From assembly GCA_002286715.1 (NCBI GenBank), contig NSJX01000044.1, positions 16,930-80,929 of the forward strand: a stretch of DNA of 64,000 nt, in the 5' to 3' direction. Made by a program: the position numbers and the translations under genes. This stretch comes from Dentipellis sp. KUC8613. Lineage: Eukaryota > Basidiomycota > Agaricomycetes > Russulales > Hericiaceae. Under the pieces are notes generated by a model. The model did no database searches, was not told the DNA's origin, and saw only the letters and a program-made list of their open reading frames with translations. Below, piece after piece: positions 1-9,640 of this stretch (the first letter of the stretch is position 1; each line of letters begins with the position of its first letter).

Positions 1-1
1 C

Positions 2-1957
2 AAAGAGTTACTAGCCATCATCCGTGCTCTAGAGACCTGGCGTCACTACCTCGAAGGTTGCCCTCACCAGGTGGAAATCTGGACAGATCACAAGAACCTG
101 GAGTATTTCAGGACCGCCCAGAAACTCAGCCGCCGCCAGGCCCGTTGGGCCCTATTCCTGACACGCTTTGACTTCACACTGGTGCACAAGCCTGGTGTTC
201 ACCATCGTCCTGATCCGATGTCGAGGCGACCGGATCATAGAGAGGGGGTGGAGAACGACAATGTGGAACGCGTTCTGTTGGACCAAAAATTCTTCCAAAT
301 CCGAGCAACTCGTCCATCCATGGTCACCTCCCTGGGAAACACTGAGCTCAGGCAGCGCATCCGCAACACCAAATCCAAGGACATTGAAGTAGTAAATGCT
401 CTGGATGCCATCTTGCGCAATGGCCCACGCTCTCTAGTCAAGAACCTCCAGGAATGGAACTACGAAGATGGAATTGTCCTCTTCAGAGGCAAGGTTTATG
501 TACCTGCCGACCAGCAGCTTCGTCGCGACATAGTCAAAATGCACCATGACTCCCCTCAGGCAGGACACCCAGGACGGCACAAGACATATGAATTGATCAC
601 AAGGAACTACTGGTGGCCAGGCATGTCTGTATTCATTCGTGACTACGTTGACGGCTGCGCCACTTGTCAAAGTACCAAGAATCAAACCCATCGTCCACAC
701 GTGGAGACAGTGCCTAATGCAATTCCAACCCGACCATATCAGGACATCACTTCAGACTTCATTGTCGACCTCCCAATCTGTGAAGGATTCGACTCTGTCT
801 GTGTGATAGTTGATCGCTTCACCAAACACGTCACCATTACCCCATGCACTAAAATGATCACTAGCGACCAAACAGTGGACCTCCTCATTGACAAGATCTA
901 TCGACACTATGGCTTGTGGGATCGACTCATTTCTGATCGTGGCCCTCAGTATGCAGGAAAGGTCATGAGAGGAGTGTTTGAGAAGTTGCAGATCAAGTCG
1001 GCTCTCAGCACTGCATACCATCCACAAACTGATGGCGAATCTGAAGGCTTCAACCAGGAGTTTGAACAATACTTGCGGGCCTTCTGTGACTACCGCCAAG
1101 ACGATTGGGTCAAATGGGTACCATTCGCGGAGTTCTCACACAACCATCGCACCCATAGTGCCACTGGACGATCCCCCTTTGAGATGCTCCTCGGATATAT
1201 TCCTGTTGCAATCCCTAGCGTTAACACTTCCTCCCCATTACCTACCATCGAGGAACGATTCAAACACCTGGAACAGATACGGGAGGATCTACAGGCTAGT
1301 CTGCAGATAGCTGCCGACATCATGAAACGCACCAATGGCAATCATGCAAAGGACAGTGTCAAGTTCAACAAGGGTGACAAAGTCTGGTTAGATGGCAAGA
1401 ATGTCAAAACTACACGTCCCAAAGCCAAGCTGGCAGCAAAACACCTTGGTCCCTTTGAAGTTGTCGATGTCATTGGCCCTGTCACCTATCGCCTCAAACT
1501 ACCGCACACATGGCGCATCCACCCAGTCTTCCACGCATCTCTCCTGTCCCCTTACAAGGAAACCGATGCACATGGACCCAACTTCCCTGCTCCAACTCCT
1601 GAACTCGTGGATGGCGAAGAAGAGTATGAAGTCGAAAAAGTCCTTGATGCTCGCCTAACTCGGAACAAACGTGGTATTGAATACCTTGTCAAGTGGGTTG
1701 GATACCCAGACTCTGAAAACCAGTGGCGCTCTCAAACTGTCTTGTCCAATGCCACTGGCGCAATCACTGAATTCTACAAGCACCATCCCACAGCCCTACA
1801 ACCACCGAACCTCAGAGGCCTGATTTACCTTGACCCTGTCCACGCCCACCACGCACTCCAGGAGAAAGTGCGCCTTAGAGAGGGGGTGATGTCAAGGATC
1901 ACTCCATTTCTTGTCACTTTCCTTGCCTCCTTCCGCGCGACGTGTCCTATCACATGA
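2..1957 (+). CDS. Ty3/gypsy retrotransposon polyprotein, 3' part (RNase H, integrase, chromodomain)
   Basis: The reading frame is open from base 2, so the element enters the window from the left and gag, protease and most of the reverse transcriptase lie outside. Domains in order: end of the RT-linked RNase H (KELLAIIRALETW, then TDHKNLEYF); an HHCC integrase zinc finger (HH near base 541, CATC near 657); the integrase core with its three acidic residues (ITSDF near 750, ISDRGPQY near 928, then DGESE near 1032); and a chromodomain (EYEVEKVLDAR to YLVKWVGYP, about 1624-1710). This is the order of chromodomain-bearing Ty3/gypsy elements, which copy themselves through RNA and insert with integrase. 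No frameshift or stop is visible in the part seen. The last 68 bases of the frame lie inside the 3' LTR. Confidence 0.95.
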   Translation, partial: KELLAIIRALETWRHYLEGCPHQVEIWTDHKNLEYFRTAQKLSRRQARWALFLTRFDFTLVHKPGVHHRPDPMSRRPDHREGVENDNVERVLLDQKFFQIRATRPSMVTSLGNTELRQRIRNTKSKDIEVVNALDAILRNGPRSLVKNLQEWNYEDGIVLFRGKVYVPADQQLRRDIVKMHHDSPQAGHPGRHKTYELITRNYWWPGMSVFIRDYVDGCATCQSTKNQTHRPHVETVPNAIPTRPYQDITSDFIVDLPICEGFDSVCVIVDRFTKHVTITPCTKMITSDQTVDLLIDKIYRHYGLWDRLISDRGPQYAGKVMRGVFEKLQIKSALSTAYHPQTDGESEGFNQEFEQYLRAFCDYRQDDWVKWVPFAEFSHNHRTHSATGRSPFEMLLGYIPVAIPSVNTSSPLPTIEERFKHLEQIREDLQASLQIAADIMKRTNGNHAKDSVKFNKGDKVWLDGKNVKTTRPKAKLAAKHLGPFEVVDVIGPVTYRLKLPHTWRIHPVFHASLLSPYKETDAHGPNFPAPTPELVDGEEEYEVEKVLDARLTRNKRGIEYLVKWVGYPDSENQWRSQTVLSNATGAITEFYKHHPTALQPPNLRGLIYLDPVHAHHALQEKVRLREGVMSRITPFLVTFLASFRATCPIT

Positions 1958-2341
1958 CCCACACCACAGATCACATGCACATTTGACCCCATGACAACAC
2001 AGCCTCGATCACACAGCCCTTACCATTGTATTCCCTTTCTGGTTCGTCCTATTGTTCTCTATTCTGGGCTGTGCCCATTACTGTACACTACTGTACCCAT
2101 TCAGATTCCCTATTGTTCCCGTTCTGGACACTATGCTATTGTTCTCTGTCACATATATACCGCTTCGCTCTGTCCATAGTTCCCTAGATTGTCCATTTCG
2201 TCCACTCGTACTGTACCTGGCAATACCAGCTGCACTGCGTCTTTGACCTCGTCGGCACTCTCGTCCGCCTCACTCACTCTCATACCCGGTCCGGTCGGTG
2301 ACTTGGGTGGTTCTCTAGTCGTCTTAGCACCAGTCTTGACA
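1890..2341 (+). mobile_element. 3' long terminal repeat of the Ty3/gypsy element
   Basis: The 452-bp interval begins TGTCAAG and ends CTTGACA, a perfect 7-bp inverted pair of the TG...CA type. It is preceded by a purine run (AGAGAGGGGG, 1877-1886) that fits the plus-strand polypurine tract. A TATA-like ATATATA lies at about 2153-2159 and would be the U3 promoter. The 5 bases after the LTR (ATTAA, 2342-2346) would be the target-site duplication, but the 5' copy is outside the window. The boundaries rest on the inverted ends and polypurine tract and have not been matched to the 5' LTR. Confidence 0.85.
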
Positions 2342-3066
2342 ATTAAATTGAATAAAAGTTTGGTGCAAGACTCAAGTTCTAGTAGGAAGGCATCATCAGT
2401 ATAAATGGCTCAAGAGACATTTCAACAATGAAGAATGGATAATGAATATGGGTAAAATGTGGACAAGTTCAAGGTGGCTGTATATCTAGATTCTTAGATG
2501 AATCAAAACCTGCCGCTTGCCGGCCCACTCCTCACTAGTCATAGATGAATCAGAATTTTCCAAAGCTCAACTATGGAGAATGATGCTCTTTGATCTAAGG
2601 AATAAAGATTCAATGGTCAGGTAAGAGAGAGACAGGACAACTTCAACCAAAGTTGTCCCTTTTAGGATAATGGAAAAATTCTTTACCTCTTTAATTCAAA
2701 AATATTCATTACAAGCAAAACAGCCCCTCTACCAAGCACCATGAAAAGATAAGATGATTCTGGCTTGAAAGCCTCATTCCTCTCAAGTCAAACCACTACC
2801 TTCAGCTCAATGCAAATTCAACTGAGAGATACATGCATTCAAAACTTCTGAAATTTGTACTGTTTGTGAATCTAATGATAATGTATCTGTATGTAGATCT
2901 TCACAGTGATTAAACAAAAGCTCAATCCTGTACAAAATAAACTCTAATGGTTGGAAATGATTTACAAAATCTCATAAAGTAAAACATAAATGAATCAGAT
3001 CCTGCCGCTTGCCAGCCCACTCCACCCTAGTGCTGTGAGTTTTAGTGGCTCACCCCATTATTAGAA

Positions 3067-3086
3067 CTGATTCATAAATGAATCAG
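3067..3086. repeat. 20-bp palindrome, copy 1
   Basis: CTGATTCAT, a 2-base spacer (AA), then ATGAATCAG: the two 9-base arms are perfect inverted repeats. A second copy with a different spacer lies at 3570-3589, and decayed versions lie near 2488-2504 and 2533-2551. Confidence 0.8.
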
Positions 3087-3569
3087 AAATATTAATATTG
3101 TTGAGTAGTAGCACATCAACTGTGACCACCAAGTCAGATTACATATAGGGTATGACTTTTGGCTCCATCATACCTTATGATTCTTGTAGCCCTTGGTAGT
3201 GATATTCTTGAGAGCTTGTATATGGGTTGGGCTGGGTTGGGTTGAGCTGCATCGAAACAATATCTAATCAGATTGCCAGGGTGATCAAGCTGAGTCAGCT
3301 AATCTCCATATATGCTGCATTGATGTAAATGTAGTAATCATGCATATACTTCAACAATTATCTCTTGAATTTTTGTGAATCAGTTAAGAGTTGCAACAGA
3401 AGATATAGGTTGGGTTGGGTTAGATTCACAATCTATGCATAATTAATCATCTTAGTTGTGTCTCTAATTTGCCTTTAATTTGCTTCAGTGGGGCAGAATA
3501 GCAGCTTGTTAGAAGAGAGGTTCCTCCTGAGTCCTGACATCTCAATCCATAATGTGTCTATTGTCAGGG

Positions 3570-3589
3570 CTGATTCATTGATGAATCAG
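3570..3589. repeat. 20-bp palindrome, copy 2
   Basis: CTGATTCAT, spacer TG, then ATGAATCAG. The arms are identical to those of the copy at 3067-3086, about 0.5 kb away. The pair may mark the two ends of one inserted segment or be copies of one short element. Confidence 0.8.
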
Positions 3590-3763
3590 AGCAGAGTGCC
3601 TAGGCTTACTGATATACTATTGTATATTATAATCTTGGCTCAAAAGTGCCCTTAACAGAGAGCATCAGAGAGGCAAAAGACTGATGTTCCAGATAAAAAT
3701 ATATAATCTATGAACATGAATACAGCAGTGAAAGTTGATGGAATCAGCTAACTAGGCTTAGCC

Positions 3764-4964
3764 TCACCGCACCTCTACCCCTCGTAAATTCCAATCGGTG
3801 CTGATGTCCCCATCAATCCGAGACACGAGTTCGCGAACACGATCGGTCGCAACATTTACCGCACGCAACACATCTGCCGGCGACAGCGGCATGCCACCGG
3901 CTTTGTGCACGACACAAAGCTCCCGCTGTGAATTGAGCGCAAGGGCGAGGGTGGATGATGCGAGGGTTGACTCGAGCGGGCTCGGATCCAGAAGCATTTG
4001 GGGTACTGGTGAATTGCGGCTTGAAACGGTTCCATCTGGATAGGTAGTGTCGACAGGGGCGTCGGACGAGGAGGTAGAGGCATCGGGAAAGAAGGCAAAT
4101 GTGAGATTTAACGGTGTGTGGTGCATTGCGAGGGGAACGGGCGCGCGGGATGTAGGTGGGTGCTATGAAATATGGATGTCAGGGTGTAGATTTTTGCGAG
4201 CAGAATTCAACGCACAACAATAATCTCGTCTCCTACAACTTCCACCTCCGGCCGTCTAAAATGCTTCAATGCTGCAATGCCCGCGATGCAGGCACAATCC
4301 TGCAGATTTCCCGCATCTGCAAGACAGTGAATCGTAAGGCGGAGATGCCAGACCTGTTAAGAAGACATCAGCGTCTATGACAATCGGCGATATCAGCGGT
4401 ATAAGAGAGAGTACGATGACCTCTTCGAAGATAGAGATTATCACCAGTACGCACTCGTTGGCCGGCCAGTACGCATAACGCCTCTTTGTCTACGGTATCG
4501 CTTCTCCTCAAGACCTTATCGAGCATGCGCGAGAGCGCGACCTCCTCTTCTGAGGGCCTATACAGGTGCCAAGGGGACGATCAACTGAGTAAGAAGTTTG
4601 GCAGAAAGTAAATATAAGCGGACGCACCACGTACCGACCAGGCTCGTACAGGCTCGATGCCATGGGCGAGATTTCGCTATGGATAGTGATGATCCCCTCA
4701 TACGGTCGTTCCGGTGGTGGTCGCACCATTTTCGCGTCAATGTGGGCCAGTACCCTGCAGGGAAAGTAAGCTTCATGTTGCGACATAGACAAACACTACG
4801 TACCGTGTCTTCCCAAGAGCGCATTCAACGTCGCCCAGCTCCGAACCAAATGCAAAGCTCACAGGCCGCATCTCCAACAGAGAACGACCATCGATGCGCA
4901 AGTTCTGCGCCAGTGATGCCACCAGAAACTCTTTTTCAGGGATAGAGGGGGATGGCGGACGCAT
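3764..4964 (-). CDS. RRP45: RRP45 / EXOSC9-like exosome subunit
   Basis: Five exons (4964-4804, 4754-4635, 4557-4455, 4353-4216, 4162-3764) join in phase to 306 codons. The product follows the RNase PH fold of the RRP45/EXOSC9 exosome ring subunit: LRIDGRS near the N-terminus, then ECALGKTRVLAHIDAKM, SPMASSLYEPGR, CVLAGQRVWHLRLTIH, FRRPEV, PLAMHHTPL and a final domain with RELCVVHKAGG. This subunit is a structural member of the nuclear and cytoplasmic 3'-5' RNA exosome core and in eukaryotes is not itself catalytic. The ATG at 4964 was chosen because it begins just before the conserved N-terminal helix. The gene is divergent from the pfkB gene (ATG 5135), leaving 170 bp for both promoters. 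Length matches the conserved core of the family; the long acidic C-terminal tail of animal EXOSC9 is absent. Confidence 0.9.
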
Positions 4965-5134
4965 CTCGCGAAGTGAGAGTAAAGGGTCGTGTTCTGGTGC
5001 AAGAAATTGCTCGCGGATGAGATTGTCGACTTGGTGCGTTCTCGAGATCACGTGGCCTGCGCCCGACGCGCTTTGCTGGTGCCGGCCTCGCGAGTCGAAC
5101 TACTTCCCGACGCTCACGTCGACGACCGCCAGCG

Positions 5135-7194
5135 ATGGCCCGCACGACGCCCGGCAACCTCTCGCCTTACCCCCAGCAACCAAGGCCGCTGCGGATTGTG
5201 GCGGCGGGCACGCTCTTCCTCACTCACACGCTCGCGCTGCCTGCTTATCCTGAACCAGCCAGCAGTACCCGCGCCCATGCGTATACGCGCACGCGAAACG
5301 GATCCGCATGCACCGTCCTCACGATGCTCGCACAGCTGCGGTCGCGAGGAATCGAGAAATGTTTGCTTGTCGCGAGCCTGGGCGGAAATGCAGATGGCCG
5401 AGAGGTCGTGCGCGACCTCGAGAGCGCGGGGGTGAGTACCAAGTATTGTAAAGTCTGGGAGGGTGTCGGTGTCCCAGGCGCGTGGATCTTGCATGCTGGT
5501 GAGTCTCTTATTCTGCCCCGAGAATTGTAACGCGACGTAGGGGCCGACATCATGCCTGCTATGGATCGGGACATTATCTGCGGCTCTTCAGGCCACTCCG
5601 AACACTGCGCTCAATGTTTGGTCCTCGATGATGACTGTAATTGCAGAATAACGAATTACTTCTCAAAAGTATAATGTCGCGTTGAAATCAGATATCCACC
5701 GCTTCTTTTCTGCGATCAGTACCTCCTGCATTCCAACTGACATCGTCCCCAGCGAACACAGGGTCTCAAACTGTCATCAACCACAACCCGCTACCCGACA
5801 TCACCCACGAAGAATTTGTTTCCCTCCTCGGGCCCCTCCTCGCCCCCGAAAACTACCCCCCACCCACACTCGAAGCACCATCGCCCGCGCCGCCCTCCCC
5901 ACGACCCTCCCTCTCGCTCCCCGGACCAACTTCACACCCACCAGCCCCGATCGACCCTAATGCGCCGCCCTTCGATTGGCTGCACTTCGAGGGACGGTCA
6001 GTGCGCACGACACTGCACAACATCATGGGCGTCGACGGGCTCGCGCGAGAGCGCAAGTGGCGCTCGCAATGCGTATTCAGCCTCGACGTCGGCCGGCGCG
6101 CCAAGCAGGGTGTCGAAGCGGTACGTGCCGCTCGACTCTCACTCCCGCAGCCAACGGGGCACTGACGAGCCCGGATCGCCAGCTCATTCCACACGCAGAC
6201 GTGCTCTTCCTCAACAAACACTACGCACAGGCGCACTCGCCGGCCTACGCGAGCACGCCCCGCGCATTCCTGCTCTCCCTCACAGCACTGGCCCCTCCGC
6301 ACGCACTCCTAGTCGCGTACTGGGGCGCCGAAGGAGCAGCCGCGCTGTCCGTGCCGACGCGCGAGTACTTCCAGTCGTCCGGGTGGGCCGAGGACCCGCC
6401 GCCGAGCGCAGCGTCCTCCGCCGCGCTCTCCGTTGCGCCATCTGGTGGACCAGGTGGCACAGATGGACCGCGGCCGGAGAGCAAGGCGGAGGAATTGTTG
6501 AGTGTGCGCAGCGGGAGCGACTTCTGGGCAGCACCCGGACGGACGTCCTCCACCCTGAGTGCGTTCTCCGCGGCGCTGCTGAGCTCCGGACACGGACATA
6601 GCGCGAGCGGGAGTGGAAGCGGGAGTGGGTCGGGCCCGGGACTGGTAGGCTCCGAGCAAGGACATGGTGGGAACGGCAATGGCAACGGTAATGGTCACGG
6701 AGGCGTAGGACATGGAGGAGCGGGCAGGATTGTAGGGCGGGGGCGGGGTCGTGGGCACATGCGCGGGCGAGGCGAACCACTAGCCCGACAGGACGAAGAG
6801 TCGGACGAGTCGGACGCAGACTCGGAGGGGACTGAGATCGCGGGAAGCAGCGATACGGGGGCGGCGAAGGGGAAGGGGAAGACGACACCCGCGGTTGCGG
6901 TGGACGAGGTCGGCGCGCAGGATGCGTTTGTTGCGGGAATGATTTACGCGCTGAGTCGGCGTTTGCTGCCGGGTGCTCCTTACAGTCCAGGGTTGGCTGG
7001 TGTTGAGAGAACGGAGGACGATCGGAGGTGGAGGCTAGATGAGTGTCTTCGGTGAGTGACCTCCAAACCCATTGTCCTGCTGGGGCTGACGAGCGTGTAG
7101 GTTTGCGACGGAGCTAGCAGGGAGGAAGGCAAGGAAGCGTGGATGGGAAGGACTCGCAGATGAGCTCGCACGCGGAGGGTGGTTCGATGCATAA
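5135..7194 (+). CDS. pfkB (ribokinase/ketohexokinase-like) carbohydrate kinase
   Basis: Four exons (5135-5498, 5753-6120, 6183-7051, 7101-7194) join to 564 codons. The N-terminal part (RIVAAGTLFLTHTL; NGSACTVLTMLAQL; LVASLGGNADG) and the middle (DWLHFEGR; DVLFLNKHYA) follow the PfkB fold, closest in style to ketohexokinases. These proteins transfer phosphate from ATP to a sugar or related hydroxyl. The family signature near the C-terminus is present as VGAQDAFVAGM, with the presumed catalytic Asp at residue 491 and Gln where most members have Gly (GAGD). A Ser/Gly/Asn-rich low-complexity stretch of roughly 150 residues (about bases 6440-6890) sits just before this motif and makes the protein long for the family. 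The substrate cannot be told from sequence. It shares a short divergent promoter with RRP45. Confidence 0.85.
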
Positions 7195-7613
7195 GGTTTA
7201 TACGGTGGACACAGTCGTCCGTGCAGCGACAAACGGATGGATAGATAGATACGTCAACTATACCCGTCTCGACACGATACCGTCTCGCCCAGGTCGTGGA
7301 TATATTCTCTCAGTCTGTACATTCCTGTTTTCGCATACCTTTATGCTGTTTCTTTTGTGTTCAAGCTGTTATTCAGTCGATTATTGCACCCGCATATGAT
7401 TCGCGGGTTGAGTGGGCGTAAACGGACCCTTGCCGGGGGAAAGAAGGAACTAAGCATACATCCATTTACTTACATAGAAAATACAGTACTTTGTGTGCAC
7501 CCGACCGAGCAGATTCGTACATCGCGCGTTCTGCGCGCCCATTAGAGGGTTTCGAGCAACCCATCTACCGGCAGGCTGCGCTCTACTTTTGAAAGACAAG
7601 CCTCGATGTACTA

Positions 7614-8157
7614 TCAGCCGATCTCGTTCTCCGCGAGCAGCTGGAGACATCGCGCGATCAGTGAACCGAAAAAGACTAAGAAGCAAGCAAAACGCACCAT
7701 ATTCGGGATGCCACTCGAGATCGGGTACACATGTTTGCAATTCGGGCACACCATCGCGCCCTCATCGATGTGGATCTGCTGCACGTCAGCCACAAAAAAC
7801 CAGATCTCGCGCACCGTTAGACGCACCTCGAGCAAAACATGGTGCAGATGTTTCAAAAAGTCATCGTCAATCATCTCGGGTTGCTCAAGCGGCAGAGATG
7901 TATCGCCTAGCTATTCACACCGCGCATACAATCATCAGTCACTACCGCGAATACGAAAAGAAGATGATGCGCACCTGACGAGCAGCACCGACGAGCGCCG
8001 GCCATTCGATACGCGGAAGGAAGCCGCGCAGGAAGTCGGGGTTGAACTCGGCCTCGCGGAGCGCGACCTGGACGTCCTGGAGCTGCAGCGGGAAGTTGTT
8101 CGTATTGCAGTTTTTGGCATGGCACGCGAGGAGGTTGTGCGTAATGAGGCGGACCAT
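7614..8157 (-). CDS. TRM112: TRM112-like methyltransferase activator
   Basis: Three exons (8157-7975, 7910-7698, 7640-7614) give 140 codons. The N-terminus MVRLITHNLLACHAKNC and the C-terminal zinc-ribbon half (MVCPNCKHVYPI, SGIPNM) are diagnostic of Trm112. This small protein binds and stabilises several methyltransferases that act on tRNA, rRNA and the release factor eRF1. The last exon is only 27 nt and supplies LLAENEIG plus the stop; without this splice the frame would run on through an implausible hydrophobic tail. The two zinc-ribbon Cys pairs of the family are partly replaced: the N-terminal pair is seen as CHAKNC and the C-terminal pair as CPNC. The gene ends convergently with the pfkB gene. 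Confidence 0.92.
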
Positions 8158-8444
8158 AGTGGAGGAGAGCAGGGGAGACTCGACGCGTCGCGGGTGCGCA
8201 ATATAGGGTATCCGACCACTAGTTGGATGGATCTGCTACGTCTAGAGTGAAAGTTCAATTTTTTACAGTAAGACACCTAGTAAAAGCACGCACCGGTTTT
8301 CGTATGCTGGTCTATGGTCAACTTGAATGAAGTCTGCACTGCAGCAAACCCGCCTTGCAAGCCGACGCGCAAACACGACCAAACACGGCAGCGTCTCCGT
8401 CGTCTCCGACCGCGAGCTCGTCAAGACCCAACACGCCCGCAAGC

Positions 8445-8867
8445 ATGGCCTCCGTCCTCTCGCCGTTCCGGCAAACTTACCGCTACCTCGTACGCCCTAA
8501 TGATATGTCTTTTTCTCTTAACGGCTCTTCTGACGCGTTCTGGCTTCACTGTCTGTTTCGGCGTACAGCAACGGCAGGCACATGAAGCCCCCGTCATCTT
8601 CTACTCGTGCGTGATCGGCTCGCTGGGACCTCTCCTCGCGTTCGGTGTGCCCCCGATCCGCAAGCAATTCGGCTGGCAGCCCGCAGAGCGCATCCCGCTG
8701 TCGTATCCCAGTGAGTCTTGACCTTTTCCCGCTTGCCGTGTGGGTGTAGTGGAAGCCCCTGCGGACTCACCTGGACGCGTTGGTACTCGTTGCTGACTGA
8801 TCTCTGCTTCACTTTCACAGTTCCGAAGCGACCAAGGCGGCCGGTGCAAGGCTACGACGACGAGTAG
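8445..8867 (+). CDS. NUO9.5: NADH:ubiquinone oxidoreductase 9.5 kDa-type subunit
   Basis: Three exons (8445-8489, 8569-8710, 8821-8867) give a 77-codon protein. It begins MASVLSPFRQTYRYL and has one hydrophobic segment (VIFYSCVIGSLGPLLAFGVP) followed by PPIRKQFGW, IPLSYPIPKRPR and the end GYDDE. This matches the fungal complex I 9.5 kDa accessory subunit, a single-span inner mitochondrial membrane protein. The tail GYDDE and the PPIR motif are the features I recognise. The reading phase is kept at both splice junctions. Identification is by recall of the family, not alignment. Confidence 0.85.
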
Positions 8868-9640
8868 GCATGCTCGCTACGGAGACTGTCTTCACTACAC
8901 GCATGTCGCTTCATGCGCCGGATAGACAAATGTAGATGCAATGCTACGGTGCTTTTTGATTTCGATTCGTGTGACAGTCATGCAGGACCTGCCCAGTGCA
9001 TTCCCCGGCACTTTCTTTCAGGTTTGACGCGCATATACCCCACCCACCACAACGTGGTGGACAGGGCCCGTTCGCCTCCCTGGATCTCTCGAGCAGAGCA
9101 GAGCCTGCCTGCTGCCACTATACTTCGCCTTGTCGAGCGCCACGACATCGAGCAAGGCGCATATATGCACATTCACCCTCTCAAACACGCTCTCACAGAA
9201 GCATATGCTCCTAATCACACACTGCACGCACAACCGCATAGACGTCTAACGACAGGATATCATTGCCCGCACTCCCAGAGTAGCATCGGCACTCGAACGA
9301 ATGTGTAACTACGCATCCTCCTCTTTCTCCCTCCTCCCTCCTCCCATCATCCGAAAACCAAAAAACTAAGCAACGAACTAAAAAGCAAGCGTAATAATTA
9401 CAATGAAAGTATCCAATCCAATCCAATCCTCCCTCCCTGCTACTAGTCTGCCACCGTCCTCCACCACGCATTAAATAGATAAATACCATACTCCGTATCT
9501 GTATCTGTCCTGTCCCGTAGAGAGCGCTGCAAAGTGAGTGTCGAAAGTATGGTGTATGGTGTATGGTATATCAATGCCGCACAACGGCGGCGTAATTTTG
9601 CAACGGCGGCATAGCACCTACCGCTGAGACACTGCGCGCG
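8868..9640. other. Intergenic, 3' flanks of convergent genes
   Basis: About 0.77 kb between the ends of the complex I subunit gene and the F-box-like gene. It contains only short, composition-driven open frames, a few direct repeats such as GGTGTATGGT near 9551-9570, and no recognisable RNA or coding feature. Confidence 0.5.

Larger units (their letters stand above)
2342..3763. other. AT-rich region without genes, with dispersed short repeats
   Basis: About 1.4 kb that is far more AT-rich than the genes on either side, with no open frame worth calling. It holds several copies of an ATGAATCAG-type motif and two copies of a longer unit containing CCTGCCGCTTGCC followed by GCCCACTCC (near 2508 and 3001). 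GGGTT-type tracts lie near 3226-3246 and 3408-3421. It looks like decayed mobile-element or intergenic DNA. Confidence 0.6.

Noticed and set aside
3226..3246. Telomere-like repeat (GGGTTGGGTTGGG)
   Set aside because: Most basidiomycete telomeres are TTAGGG repeats. This tract is short, degenerate and lies between genes.
2342..3763. CRISPR-like or regularly spaced array
   Set aside because: The repeats are few, unevenly spaced and palindromic, and the organism is a fungus.
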